The notes below the pieces were generated by a model. It saw only the letters and a program-made list of their open reading frames with translations, did no database searches and was not told the DNA's origin. A stretch of 64,000 bases of DNA from Streptomyces collinus Tu 365 (lineage in GTDB: Bacteria > Actinomycetota > Actinomycetes > Streptomycetales > Streptomycetaceae), in assembly GCF_000444875.1 (NCBI RefSeq), contig NC_021985.1:5290170-5354169 (forward strand), given 5' to 3'. Of this stretch, positions 1-7,923 are shown piece after piece (positions within the stretch are counted from its first letter, which is position 1; every line of letters starts with the position of its first letter). The translations under genes were made by a program, and so were the position numbers.

Positions 1-85
1 GAGGGGCCGCACAGCAGCACGACACGGGCGGGGGCCGGGAGATGAATGCTCACGGAACACCAGTTTGAGGCATGGTGAGCGCCCT

Positions 86-108
86 GCCGACCCCGCGGGT
101 CGGCTTTT
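86..108 (+). terminator. Intrinsic-type terminator of an upstream plus-strand gene
   Basis: GCCGACCC at 86-93 and GGGTCGGC at 97-104 form a perfect 8-bp stem with a CGC loop, followed at once by TTTT (105-108). No complete gene precedes it here. An open frame at 3-68 ending in TGA could be the tail of a gene that starts left of the window, but its last codons are not GC3-rich, so that tail is only a guess. Confidence 0.6.
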
Positions 109-181
109 GAGCGTGAGTCTCACCTCAACTACCCTTCGTGTCGACAGCCTTACCCTGCGCACCCAGAAGGTGGCACCAGAG

Positions 182-607
182 ATGGCCCGACACTCTTCCT
201 CCCCGCACCCCGTGGCGCAGCGCGCCCTGATCGCCCTGGCCACCGCCACGGCGGCCCTGGGGGCGGGCGCGGCCACGGCGCACGCGGACGCGTCCGGTCA
301 GCCCCTTCAGGTGCCCTGGCGGCCCACCTCGCTCGGCCACATCGACCCGCAGGCGGGGCTGTCGGCGCTCACCGGCACGGTCGGCTACGTCACCGGGCCG
401 GTCACGGGGCTCAAGCCCAACCCGCTCGCCGGGACCGGAGTCGACCCGCTGGACAACGGGGTCGGCACCCGGATCGCCGACTTCAAGCCGCTCTCCTCAC
501 AGGCCCTGACCCGGCCGGTGGCCGAGGCCGAGTCGCTCGGCGCGCTGCCGGTGGTGGGACAGGTGACCGGGCTGCTCGGCGGTGGCGCGGGCGCGCCGCT
601 CGGCTGA
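182..607 (+). CDS. Small secreted protein of unknown function
   Basis: A 141-residue protein with a clear Sec signal peptide: basic n-region (MARHSSSPHP), an alanine-rich hydrophobic stretch, and an AHA-DAS cleavage site near residue 34. The mature part is low in charge and rich in Gly, Pro and Leu, with repeated xLTGTVGYVTGPVTGL-like segments; there are no cysteines and no recognisable domain. The ATG at 182 is chosen because AGAAGGTGG lies about 8 bases upstream and the signal peptide starts there; the frame stays open to 65 but that would bury the signal. It stands alone between two terminators. I do not recognise a function; a cell-surface or envelope role is only inferred from the signal peptide. 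Confidence 0.75.
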   Translation: MARHSSSPHPVAQRALIALATATAALGAGAATAHADASGQPLQVPWRPTSLGHIDPQAGLSALTGTVGYVTGPVTGLKPNPLAGTGVDPLDNGVGTRIADFKPLSSQALTRPVAEAESLGALPVVGQVTGLLGGGAGAPLG

Positions 608-621
608 CGGGCGACGTACGA

Positions 622-663
622 GAGAGCCGCGCCGCCCCCGGACGGAGGGGTGGCGCGGCTCTC
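622..663. terminator. Bidirectional terminator between convergent genes
   Basis: GAGAGCCGCGCC (622-633) pairs perfectly with GGCGCGGCTCTC (652-663); the loop holds a further CCCC/GGGG pairing. It lies between the plus-strand secreted protein (stop 607) and the minus-strand aldehyde dehydrogenase-like gene (stop 682), so it can serve both. Confidence 0.7.
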
Positions 664-681
664 GTCCGTGGAGACCGCGGC

Positions 682-1566
682 TCAGTAGGAGGAACCGGAG
701 GCGCCCAGCGACCCCGTGGGGTGCCAGACCGTCTTGGTCTCCAGGAACGCCGTGAGGCGCTCGGTGCCGGGCGTCTCGAAGTAGTCCACAGGCTGTGGAC
801 GCAGGACGCGCTTGAGGTTGTCCGCCGCCGCGATCTCCAGCTCCTTCGCCAGCACCTCGTCGGCGCCCGCGAGGTCGATCGCGTTGACGTCCTGGTGCGC
901 GGCCAGCGGGGCCGCGATCTCCGCCGTACGGCCGGACAGGACGTTGACGACACCGCCGGGGACGTCCGAGGTGGCCAGCACCTCGCCCAGCGACAGGGCG
1001 GGCAGCGCGGCCTTCTCGGAGGCGACGACGACCGCCGTGTTGCCGGTGGCGATCACCGGGGCGAGCACCGAGACCAGGCCCAGGAAGGACGACTCCTGCG
1101 GGGCCACCACGGCGACCACGCCGGTCGGCTCCGGGGAGGACAGGTTGAAGTACGGGCCCGCGACCGGGTTGGCGCCGCCGACCACCTGGGCGATCTTGTC
1201 CGTCCAGCCCGCGTACCAGACCCAGCGGTCGACCGTGGCGTCCACGACCGCGGCCGCCTTCGACTTCGACAGGCCCTCGGCGTCCGCGACCTCCCGGACG
1301 AACTGGTCCCGGCGGCCCTCCAGCATCTCCGCGACGCGGTACAGGACCTGGCCGCGGTTGTAGGCGGTCGCGCCGGACCAGCCGCCGAACGCCTTGCGCG
1401 CGGCCACGACCGCGTCACGGGCGTCCTTGCGGGAGGACTGGGGGGCGTTGGCCAGCCACTTGCCCTTCGAGTCCGTCACCTCGTACACCCGGCCGCTCTC
1501 GGAACGCGGGAACTTCCCGCCGACGTACAGCTTGTAGGTCTTGAAGACAGAAAGTCGCTCAGACAT
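682..1566 (-). CDS. Truncated aldehyde dehydrogenase-like protein lacking the catalytic domain
   Basis: 294 residues that follow the N-terminal coenzyme-binding part of an aldehyde dehydrogenase (YKLYVGGKFPRSESGR at the start; PTGVVAVVAPQESSFLGLVSVLAPVIATGNTAVV in the middle, where active enzymes read PWNFP and LKPAE). The catalytic Cys region and the GQ(V/I)C motif are missing, and the expected catalytic Glu motif (ELGGK) is not found. The ATG at 1566 overlaps the stop of the full-length dehydrogenase by 8 bases, so translation is probably coupled. Intact codon bias and the coupling argue that this is a maintained gene and not a decaying pseudogene. The arrangement matches the second, inactive ALDH domain of the ALDH16 family, here encoded as a separate chain; a structural or scaffolding subunit role is inferred. 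Confidence 0.85.
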   Translation of the reverse strand: MSERLSVFKTYKLYVGGKFPRSESGRVYEVTDSKGKWLANAPQSSRKDARDAVVAARKAFGGWSGATAYNRGQVLYRVAEMLEGRRDQFVREVADAEGLSKSKAAAVVDATVDRWVWYAGWTDKIAQVVGGANPVAGPYFNLSSPEPTGVVAVVAPQESSFLGLVSVLAPVIATGNTAVVVASEKAALPALSLGEVLATSDVPGGVVNVLSGRTAEIAAPLAAHQDVNAIDLAGADEVLAKELEIAAADNLKRVLRPQPVDYFETPGTERLTAFLETKTVWHPTGSLGASGSSY

Positions 1567-2995
1567 CGAGGTACGCCTCCAGGCCGTGGCGGCCGCCCTC
1601 GCGGCCGAAGCCCGACTCCTTGTAACCGCCGAACGGCGAGGTCGGGTCGAACTTGTTGAACGTGTTGGACCAGACGACACCGGCGCGCAGCTTGTTCGCG
1701 ACGGCCAGGATCCGGGAGCCCTTCTCGGTCCAGATGCCCGCCGACAGGCCGTACTGCGTGTTGTTCGCCTTGGCGACGGCCTCGTCCGGGGTGCGGAAGG
1801 TGAGGACCGAGAGCACCGGGCCGAAGATCTCGTCGCGGGCGATGGTGTGCGCCTGGGTGACGTTGGTGAACAGCGTCGGGGCGAACCAGTAGCCGGCCGA
1901 GGGGAGTTCGCACGCCGGGGACCAGCGCTCGGCGCCCTCGGCCTCGCCGCGCTCGGCGAGCGTGGTGATCCGGGCCAGCTGCTCGGCGGAGTTGATCGCG
2001 CCGATGTCGGTGTTCTTGTCCAGCGGGTCGCCGAGGCGCAGCGTGGACAGCCGGCGCTTGAGGGCGTCCAGCAGCTCGTCCTGGACCGACTCCTGGACCA
2101 GCAGGCGGCTGCCCGCGCAGCAGACCTGGCCCTGGTTGAAGAAGATGCCGGTCACGATGCCCTCGACGGCCTGGTCGATGGGCGCGTCGTCGAAGACGAT
2201 GTTGGCGCCCTTGCCGCCCAGCTCCAGGGTGAGCTTCTTGCTCGTGCCCGCGACCGTGCGGGCGATCTCCTTGCCGACGGCCGTGGAGCCGGTGAAGGCC
2301 ACCTTGTTCACGTCCGGGTGCGCGGTGAGCGCGGCACCGGCGTCGCCATAGCCCGGAAGGATGTTGACGACACCCTTGGGGAGGCCGGCCTGGCGGCAGA
2401 TGTCCGCGAAGAACAGCGCGGACAGCGGGGTGGTCTCGGCGGGCTTGAGGACGACCGTGTTGCCGGTCGCGAGGGCCGGGGCGATCTTCCACGCCAGCAT
2501 GAGCAGCGGGAAGTTCCACGGGATGACCTGGCCGGCCACACCGAGCGGCCGCGGGTCCGCGCCGAAGCCGGCGTGGTCCAGCTTGTCGGCCCAGCCCGCG
2601 TAGTAGAAGAAGTGCGCGGCGACCAGCGGGAGGTCCGCGTCGCGGGTCTCCCTGATCGGCTTGCCGTTGTCCAGCGTCTCCAGGACCGCCAGCTCACGGC
2701 TGCGCTCCTGGACGATGCGGGCGATGCGGAACAGGTACTTCGCGCGCTCGGAGCCCGGCAGCGCCGACCACTTCTCGAACGCCTTGCGGGCGGCCCGGAC
2801 GGCACGGTCCACGTCCTCGGCGCCGGCCTGCGCGACCTCCGACAGCACCTCCTCGGTGCTCGGCGAGACGGTCTTGAAGACCTTGCCTTCGGCCGCCTCC
2901 ACGAACTCGCCGTCGATGAACAGGCCGTAGGAGGGGGCGATGTCGACGACCGAGCGGGACTCGGGTGCCGGTGCGTACTCGAATGCGGATGCCAT
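1559..2995 (-). CDS. NAD(P)-dependent aldehyde dehydrogenase
   Basis: A 478-residue ALDH of normal length. Visible motifs: PWNFPLLMLAWKIAPALATGN and LKPAE (coenzyme binding), LELGGKGANIVF with the catalytic Glu, and FFNQGQVCCAGSR with the catalytic Cys. It oxidises an aldehyde to the acid in the cytosol. It begins 5 bases after the stop of deoC on the same strand, and deoxyribose-phosphate aldolase releases acetaldehyde, so acetaldehyde to acetate is the likely reaction (inference from context). It overlaps the catalytically empty ALDH-like gene downstream by 8 bases. Transcription most likely starts at the deoC promoter. Confidence 0.93.
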   Translation of the reverse strand: MASAFEYAPAPESRSVVDIAPSYGLFIDGEFVEAAEGKVFKTVSPSTEEVLSEVAQAGAEDVDRAVRAARKAFEKWSALPGSERAKYLFRIARIVQERSRELAVLETLDNGKPIRETRDADLPLVAAHFFYYAGWADKLDHAGFGADPRPLGVAGQVIPWNFPLLMLAWKIAPALATGNTVVLKPAETTPLSALFFADICRQAGLPKGVVNILPGYGDAGAALTAHPDVNKVAFTGSTAVGKEIARTVAGTSKKLTLELGGKGANIVFDDAPIDQAVEGIVTGIFFNQGQVCCAGSRLLVQESVQDELLDALKRRLSTLRLGDPLDKNTDIGAINSAEQLARITTLAERGEAEGAERWSPACELPSAGYWFAPTLFTNVTQAHTIARDEIFGPVLSVLTFRTPDEAVAKANNTQYGLSAGIWTEKGSRILAVANKLRAGVVWSNTFNKFDPTSPFGGYKESGFGREGGRHGLEAYLDV

Positions 2996-3000
2996 GTTGA

Positions 3001-3960
3001 TCAGTCCACCGTCACGTAGTCGGGGCCGGAGTAGCGGCCGGTGGCCAGCTTCTGACGCTGCATGAGCAGGTCGTTCAGCAGCGAGGAGGCGCCGAAGCGG
3101 AACCAGTGGTTGTCCAGCCAGTCCTCGCCCGCGGTCTCGTTGACCAGGACCAGGAACTTGATGGCGTCCTTGGTGGTGCGGATGCCGCCGGCGGGCTTGA
3201 CGCCGACCTGGACGCCGGTCTGCGCGCGGTAGTCGCGCACCGCCTCCAGCATCAGCAGGGTGTTGGCGGGGGTGGCGTTGACCGCGACCTTGCCGGTGGA
3301 GGTCTTGATGAAGTCCGCGCCCGCCAGCATGCCCAGCCAGCTCGCCCGGCGGATGTTGTCGTACGTCGACAGCTCGCCGGTCTCGAAGATGACCTTCAGC
3401 CGGGCGGCCGTCCCGCAGGCCTCCTTCACGGCGACGATCTCGTCGTACACCTTCAGGTACTTGCCCGCGAGGAACGCGCCGCGGTCGATGACCATGTCGA
3501 TCTCGTCGGCGCCCGCGGCGACGGCGTCGCGCACGTCGGCCAGCTTCACGTCGAGCGCGGCACGGCCGGCCGGGAAGGCGGTGGCGACCGAGGCGACCTT
3601 CACGCCCGAGCCGGCGACGGCCTCCTTGGCGGTGGCCACCATGTCGGGGTACACGCAGACGGCCGCCGTGGCCGGGGTCGTCCGGTCCGTCGGGTCGGGG
3701 TGGACCGCCTTGGCGCCGAGCGCCCGGACCTTGCCCGGGGTGTCCGCGCCTTCCAGCGTCGTCAGGTCGACCATCGAGATGGCGAGGTCGATGGCGTACG
3801 CCTTCGCGGTGGTCTTGATGGAACGGGTGCCGAGAGACGCGGCGCGCGCCTCCAGGCCGACCGCGTCGACGCCGGGCAGCCCGTGGAGGAAGCGGCGCAG
3901 CGTGCCGTCGGACGCGGTGACGTCAGCGAGAGCATGAGCTGTGGGTGCAGAGGTGGGCAT
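3001..3960 (-). CDS. deoC: Deoxyribose-phosphate aldolase
   Basis: 319 residues; class I aldolase that splits 2-deoxyribose 5-phosphate into glyceraldehyde 3-phosphate and acetaldehyde in deoxynucleoside catabolism. Family signatures are clear: CVYPDMV, EIDMVIDRGAFLAGK, LKVIFETGEL, ADFIKTSTGK carrying the Schiff-base Lys, and VGVKPAGGIRT with the second active-site Lys. The N-terminus is longer than in the E. coli enzyme, as in other actinomycetes. The ATG at 3960 is chosen because translation further upstream gives Arg/Pro-rich non-coding-like sequence. First gene of a three-gene unit with the two ALDH genes. A 12-bp palindrome sits 20 bases before the start, and no Shine-Dalgarno is visible, so the mRNA may be leaderless or nearly so. 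Confidence 0.96.
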   Translation of the reverse strand: MPTSAPTAHALADVTASDGTLRRFLHGLPGVDAVGLEARAASLGTRSIKTTAKAYAIDLAISMVDLTTLEGADTPGKVRALGAKAVHPDPTDRTTPATAAVCVYPDMVATAKEAVAGSGVKVASVATAFPAGRAALDVKLADVRDAVAAGADEIDMVIDRGAFLAGKYLKVYDEIVAVKEACGTAARLKVIFETGELSTYDNIRRASWLGMLAGADFIKTSTGKVAVNATPANTLLMLEAVRDYRAQTGVQVGVKPAGGIRTTKDAIKFLVLVNETAGEDWLDNHWFRFGASSLLNDLLMQRQKLATGRYSGPDYVTVD

Positions 3961-3979
3961 GGTCACCAGACGAGCATAT

Positions 3980-3991
3980 CTACGCGCGTAG
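3980..3991. promoter_or_regulatory. Palindromic operator at the deoC promoter
   Basis: CTACGCGCGTAG is a perfect 12-bp palindrome 20 bases upstream of the deoC ATG. On the minus strand it is followed by ATATGC, so TAGATA could be the -10 box and a bound protein would cover it. The same 12 bases occur upstream of the purine nucleoside phosphorylase gene at 7845-7856. Confidence 0.7.
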
Positions 3992-4106
3992 CGGATGTAT
4001 ACCCCGGGGAACCGGAAAGAAGGTTCCGGGCGGCGCGCGGGGCGCTCCGGCCCCCACGCCCGGGCGGGTCGGCCGCGGTCCGGGGGCGTGGGGCAGAATC
4101 GGGAGC

Positions 4107-4775
4107 ATGACGACCCCGGACCACCAGTCACCCGCGCCGCGGCCCCCGGCGTCCACCGCCGCCAGCCTGGTCTACCGCTCACCCCTGGGGCTGGTGGCCG
4201 GTGTGCTGCTGCTCGCGCTCATCGGCTGGCTGGGCATCGACGCGCTGATCGCCGGACACGGGCGCACCCCCTGGTTCGCGCTCGCGTGGCTGATCCTCCT
4301 CGTCCCGCTCGTGACCGCCTTCACGCTGCGCCCCGCCGTCTTCTCCGGCGAGGACCGGCTGCGGGTGCGCAACCCGTTCCGGTCGGTCAGCCTGCCCTGG
4401 GGTGAGATCGCCTCCGTGCGCTCCGGCTACACCAACGAGGTCGTCACCGACTCCGGCGCCAAGTACCAGCTCTGGGCCATCCCCGTCTCGATGCGCGACC
4501 GCAAGAAGGCGGCGCGCCGGCAGAGCGGGGCGGGCCGCCCCGGCCGGTCCGGCGGCTTCGGGATGTTCGGCGGCGCCGGCGCCGCTGCCGCCGACCACGA
4601 CGGCCCGGCCCGCGCCGAGTCCGACCGGATCGTCGCGGACCTCCGCACCACCCTGGACCGACGCGGCACGGCCGAGACCGCCCAGGGCGAGGTCAGTGCC
4701 CGCTGGGCGTACGAGGTGATCGCCCCCGCGATCGCCGGAGCGGTCCTGCTGCTGATCCTCCTGGCGACGGGCTGA
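4107..4775 (+). CDS. PH domain-containing membrane protein
   Basis: 222 residues. Two hydrophobic helices lie near residues 26-72 (LVAGVLLLALIGWLGIDAL; WFALAWLILLVPLVTAF), followed by a bacterial PH-like domain (SGEDRLRVRNPFRSVSLPWGEIASVRSGY, the typical 'frame' of the family), a Gly-rich basic linker, and a C-terminal membrane helix (VIAPAIAGAVLLLILLATG). The ATG at 4107 follows GGGAG at short spacing. It is divergent from deoC and shares that upstream region. Members of this family are membrane proteins of unknown role; no substrate can be read from the sequence. Confidence 0.85.
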   Translation: MTTPDHQSPAPRPPASTAASLVYRSPLGLVAGVLLLALIGWLGIDALIAGHGRTPWFALAWLILLVPLVTAFTLRPAVFSGEDRLRVRNPFRSVSLPWGEIASVRSGYTNEVVTDSGAKYQLWAIPVSMRDRKKAARRQSGAGRPGRSGGFGMFGGAGAAAADHDGPARAESDRIVADLRTTLDRRGTAETAQGEVSARWAYEVIAPAIAGAVLLLILLATG

Positions 4776-4911
4776 CCCCCCGCCGGGGCCGCGGCTCCGG
4801 TCCGGCCCTGCGGCGGGCTGCCCCCGACCGAGGCCCGGGACGACCGGGCCGGTGGCGCGGTGGCGCGGAGGGGCGGAGGGGCGGAGGGGCGTGCGGGGCC
4901 GCGCGGCGTGC

Positions 4912-5198
4912 GTCGTGGCTGGTCGCGCAGTTCCCCGCGCCCCTGGGTGGGCTGCCGTGCCGTCGGGGTCTGGTTCGGCCCCTGTGGGGTCTGGGGTGGC
5001 CAAGGCTGTGGGTGTCTGTCCGGCGGTCGTGGCCGGTCGCGCAGTTCCCCGCGCCCCTGGGTGGGCTGCCGTGCCGTCGGGGTCCGGTTCGGCCCCTGTG
5101 GGGTCTGGGGTGGCCTGTCCGGCGGTCGTGGCTGGGCGCGCAGTTGCCCGCGTCCCTGGGTGGGCTGCCGTGCCGTCGGGGTCCGGTTCGGCCCCTGA
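4912..5198. repeat. Three tandem copies of a dispersed ~100-bp intergenic repeat
   Basis: Within the 474-base gap 4776-5249, units containing GCGCAGTTCCCCGCGCCCCT start their core at 4925, 5039 and 5138 (spacing 114 and 99). Each continues with GGGTGGGCTGCCGTGCCGTC and a GGTTCGGCCCCTG segment. The third copy carries substitutions (GCAGTTGCCCGCGTCCC). The reverse complement of the same core occurs three times at 17.97-18.21 kb. No coding potential is evident, although the low stop frequency leaves long spurious frames open. Confidence 0.85.
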
Positions 5199-5202
5199 GC
5201 GT

Positions 5203-5238
5203 GAAGGGGGCGTCCCGGAGAGCCGGGGCGCCCCCTTC
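5203..5238 (-). terminator. Terminator of the phosphosugar mutase gene
   Basis: GAAGGGGGCG (5203-5212) and CGCCCCCTTC (5229-5238) form a perfect 10-bp stem 12 bases beyond the mutase stop codon. Confidence 0.75.
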
Positions 5239-5249
5239 GGGCGGGTGCC

Positions 5250-6896
5250 TCAGATGCCGGCCGCTGCCGACAGGTCGCGCTTGACCGCCGTGAGGAGCTC
5301 GGTCGCTCGGGTGTGCGCGGACGGGAGGCCGGCGTGGCCGGCCACCGGGACGACCACCTCCAGGTAGCACTTCAGCTTGGGCTCGGTGCCGCTGGGGCGG
5401 ACGATGATCCGGGCGCCGTCCAGGGTGTAGCGCAGGCCGTCGGTGGGCGGCAGGCTCTCCGTGCCCTGGGTGAGGTCCTCGGCCCGGGTGATCGCCAGGC
5501 CCGCCAGCTCGGTCGGCGGCTGCTCGCGCAGGCGGCGCATCGCGTCCGAGATGACGGAGAGGTCCTCGACGCGCACCGAGAGCTGGTCGGTGGCGTGCAG
5601 GCCGTGCTCCACCGCCAGGTCGTCGAGCAGGTCGAGCAGCGTGCGGCCCTGCTCCTTGAGCACCGACGCCAGCTCGGTGATCAGCAGCGCCGCGGTGATG
5701 CCGTCCTTGTCCCGGACGCCCTCGGGGTCCACGCAGTAGCCGAGGGCCTCCTCGTAGCCGTAGCGCAGACCGTCCACGCGGGCGATCCACTTGAAGCCGG
5801 TCAGGGTCTCCTCGTACGGCAGCCCCGCCTTGCCGGCGATCCGGCCGAGCAGCGAGGAGGACACGATCGACTCCGCGAAGGTGCCGGTGGCGCCGCGCCG
5901 GACCAGGTGGGCGGCGAGGAGCGCGCCGACCTCGTCGCCGCGCAGCATGCGCCAGTCGCCGCCGTCCCTGACGGCCACCGCGCAGCGGTCGGCGTCGGGG
6001 TCGTTGGCGATGACGAGGTCCGGGTCGGTGGCGCGGGCCCGCGCGAACGCCAGGTCCATCGCGCCCGGCTCCTCGGGGTTCGGGAAGGCGACCGTCGGGA
6101 AGTCCGGGTCCGGCTCGGCCTGCTCGGCGACCAGCACCGGCTCGGGGAAGCCGGCCCGGGCGAAGGCCGCCACCAGGACGTCCCGGCCGACGCCGTGCAT
6201 CGCCGTGTAGACCGTGCGGGCGGTGCGCGGGGAACCGGCCGCCAGTACGGCGTCGGTACGGGCCAGATAGGCGTCGAGGACCGCGTCGTCCAGGGTCTCC
6301 CAGCCGGACTCCGGGCGGGGCACGTCGTGCAGCGAGGCGATCGCGTCGATCTCGGCCGCGATCCCCGCGTCCGCCGGCGGGACGATCTGGGAGCCGTCGC
6401 CGAGGTACACCTTGTAGCCGTTGTCCCGGGGCGGGTTGTGGCTGGCGGTGACCTCGACGCCGGCCACCGCGCCCAGGTGCCGGATGGCGAAGGCCAGTAC
6501 GGGGGTGGGGAGCGGGCGGGGGAGCACGGCGGCGCGCAGGCCGGCGCCGGTCATGACGGCGGCGGTGTCCCGGGCGAAGTCCGCGGACTTGTGCCGGGCG
6601 TCGTAGCCGATGACGACGAGCCCGGCGTCCGCGCCCCCGTGCGGGGTGCCGTTCTTCTTCAGGTACGCGGCCAGACCGGCGGCGGCGCGGATGACGACGC
6701 CCCGGTTCATGCGCATCGGGCCCGCGCCCAGCTCGCCCCGCAGACCGGCGGTGCCGAACTGGAGCGTGTCCGCGAACCGGGCGGCCAGCTCCGCCGTGTC
6801 ACCGGCGGAGATCAGCTTGGCCAGTTCCTCGCGGGTCTCCGGGTCGGGGTCCTCGGCGAGCCAGGTCTCGGCCCTGCTGATGAGATCGTCGTGCAC
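5250..6896 (-). CDS. Phosphoglucomutase/phosphomannomutase family protein
   Basis: 548 residues, the length of the long bacterial phospho-sugar mutases. The four-domain alpha-D-phosphohexomutase signature is present: TASHNPPRDNGYKVYL with the phosphoserine, NDPDADRCAVAV for metal binding, GDEVGALLA for sugar recognition, and RPSGTEPKLKCYLE for phosphate binding near the C-terminus. It interconverts 1- and 6- (or 1- and 5-) sugar phosphates. Next to deoC and purine nucleoside phosphorylase, the plausible job is phosphopentomutase-like (deoxyribose 1-phosphate to 5-phosphate), linking the two, but glucose or mannose phosphates are equally possible. The GTG start follows AGGAGAGG by 11 bases. 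Confidence 0.93.
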   Translation of the reverse strand: MHDDLISRAETWLAEDPDPETREELAKLISAGDTAELAARFADTLQFGTAGLRGELGAGPMRMNRGVVIRAAAGLAAYLKKNGTPHGGADAGLVVIGYDARHKSADFARDTAAVMTGAGLRAAVLPRPLPTPVLAFAIRHLGAVAGVEVTASHNPPRDNGYKVYLGDGSQIVPPADAGIAAEIDAIASLHDVPRPESGWETLDDAVLDAYLARTDAVLAAGSPRTARTVYTAMHGVGRDVLVAAFARAGFPEPVLVAEQAEPDPDFPTVAFPNPEEPGAMDLAFARARATDPDLVIANDPDADRCAVAVRDGGDWRMLRGDEVGALLAAHLVRRGATGTFAESIVSSSLLGRIAGKAGLPYEETLTGFKWIARVDGLRYGYEEALGYCVDPEGVRDKDGITAALLITELASVLKEQGRTLLDLLDDLAVEHGLHATDQLSVRVEDLSVISDAMRRLREQPPTELAGLAITRAEDLTQGTESLPPTDGLRYTLDGARIIVRPSGTEPKLKCYLEVVVPVAGHAGLPSAHTRATELLTAVKRDLSAAAGI

Positions 6897-6954
6897 CTTG
6901 GGATCAACCTCTCCTAGTCTCCGCTGAGGGCTCCGCCCCCAGACCGCCGTCGTT

Positions 6955-6983
6955 CGCCCGCCGGTCCACGAGCCGGGCGGGCG
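6955..6983 (-). terminator. Probable terminator of the purine nucleoside phosphorylase gene
   Basis: CGCCCGCC (6955-6962) pairs with GGCGGGCG (6976-6983), 12 bases past the stop of the minus-strand gene. There is no T tract. Confidence 0.5.
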
Positions 6984-6994
6984 GACACAGCCGC

Positions 6995-7819
6995 CTACAG
7001 CTTGCCCAGCACCTGGCCCAGCAGCTCGCCCATGCGCGCCGCCGAGTCGCGGCCCGCCTGGAGGACCTCCTCGTGGTTGAGGGGCTCGCCGGTCATGCCC
7101 GCCGCGAGGTTGGTCACCAGGGAGATGCCCAGCACCTCGGCGCCGGCCTCGCGGGCGGCGATCGCCTCCAGCACCGTGGACATGCCGACCAGGTCGGCGC
7201 CGATGACACGGGCCATGCGGATCTCGGCCGGGGTCTCGTAGTGCGGGCCGGGGAACTGCGCGTAGACGCCCTCCTCCAGGGAGGGGTCGATCTCCTTGCA
7301 CAGCGCGCGCAGGCGCGGCGAGTACAGGTCCGTCAGGTCGACGAAGTTGGCGCCGACGATCGGCGAGGTCGCCGTCAGGTTGATGTGGTCGCTGATCAGC
7401 ACCGGCTGGCCGGGGCGCATGCCCTGGCGCAGACCGCCGCAGCCGTTGGTCAGCACGATCGTCTTGCAGCCGGCCGCCACGGCGGTGCGGACGCCGTGCG
7501 CGACGGCGGCGACGCCCCGGCCCTCGTAGTAGTGCGTGCGGCCCAGGAAGACCAGGGCGCGCTTGTCACCGAAGGAGTACGAGCGGACCTTGCCGCCGTG
7601 CCCCTCGACCACCGGCGGCGGGAAGCCGGGCAGCTCGGTGACCTGGAACTCGGCGTCGGGTGCGCCCAGGGCGTCGACGGCCGGAGCCCAGCCGGAGCCC
7701 ATCACGAGGGCGACGTCGTGGGTCTCGGCGCCGGTCAGTTCGCGCAGGCGCGCGGCGGCGGCGTCGGCGGCGGCGTACGGGTCGCCCTGGATGTCGTCCG
7801 GAAGAAGAGATGCGTTCAC
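6995..7819 (-). CDS. punA: Purine-nucleoside phosphorylase (trimeric family)
   Basis: 274 residues. Phosphorolysis of purine (deoxy)nucleosides to base plus (deoxy)ribose 1-phosphate. Family motifs: LVMGSGWAP (phosphate-binding), LPGFPPPVVEGHGGKV, FLGRTHYYEGR, LTNGCGGL, GPHYETPAEIRMARVIGADLVGMST and SLVTNLAAGM. These mark the trimeric (PunA-like) class; the Streptomyces gene is often labelled deoD. The GTG at 7819 is the only reasonable start; no Shine-Dalgarno precedes it. The palindrome shared with deoC ends 26 bases upstream. It is separated from the sugar-phosphate mutase gene by about 100 bases on the same strand and completes a deoxynucleoside salvage/catabolic block. Confidence 0.95.
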   Translation of the reverse strand: MNASLLPDDIQGDPYAAADAAAARLRELTGAETHDVALVMGSGWAPAVDALGAPDAEFQVTELPGFPPPVVEGHGGKVRSYSFGDKRALVFLGRTHYYEGRGVAAVAHGVRTAVAAGCKTIVLTNGCGGLRQGMRPGQPVLISDHINLTATSPIVGANFVDLTDLYSPRLRALCKEIDPSLEEGVYAQFPGPHYETPAEIRMARVIGADLVGMSTVLEAIAAREAGAEVLGISLVTNLAAGMTGEPLNHEEVLQAGRDSAARMGELLGQVLGKL

Positions 7820-7844
7820 GCCGACGAGGGTAGCCGGTCTTCGC

Positions 7845-7856
7845 CTACGCGCGTAG
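7845..7856. promoter_or_regulatory. Palindromic operator upstream of purine nucleoside phosphorylase
   Basis: CTACGCGCGTAG, identical to the element before deoC at 3980-3991 and at a similar distance (26 versus 20 bases) from the start codon. Confidence 0.7.
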
Positions 7857-7923
7857 ACCCCAGAGCGCACGGGTTGGCGATCGTTGTCTTGTCGTTTCCG
7901 ACGAGCGACCCGGGCGGCGCTCC

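Noticed and set aside
1..68. Tail of a gene ending at 66-68
   Set aside because: The open frame is too short and its last codons are not GC3-biased; the terminator at 86-108 alone supports an upstream gene.
682..1566. The short ALDH-like gene as a pseudogene
   Set aside because: Open frame of normal codon usage, coupled start, and layout matching a known two-domain family; nothing points to decay.
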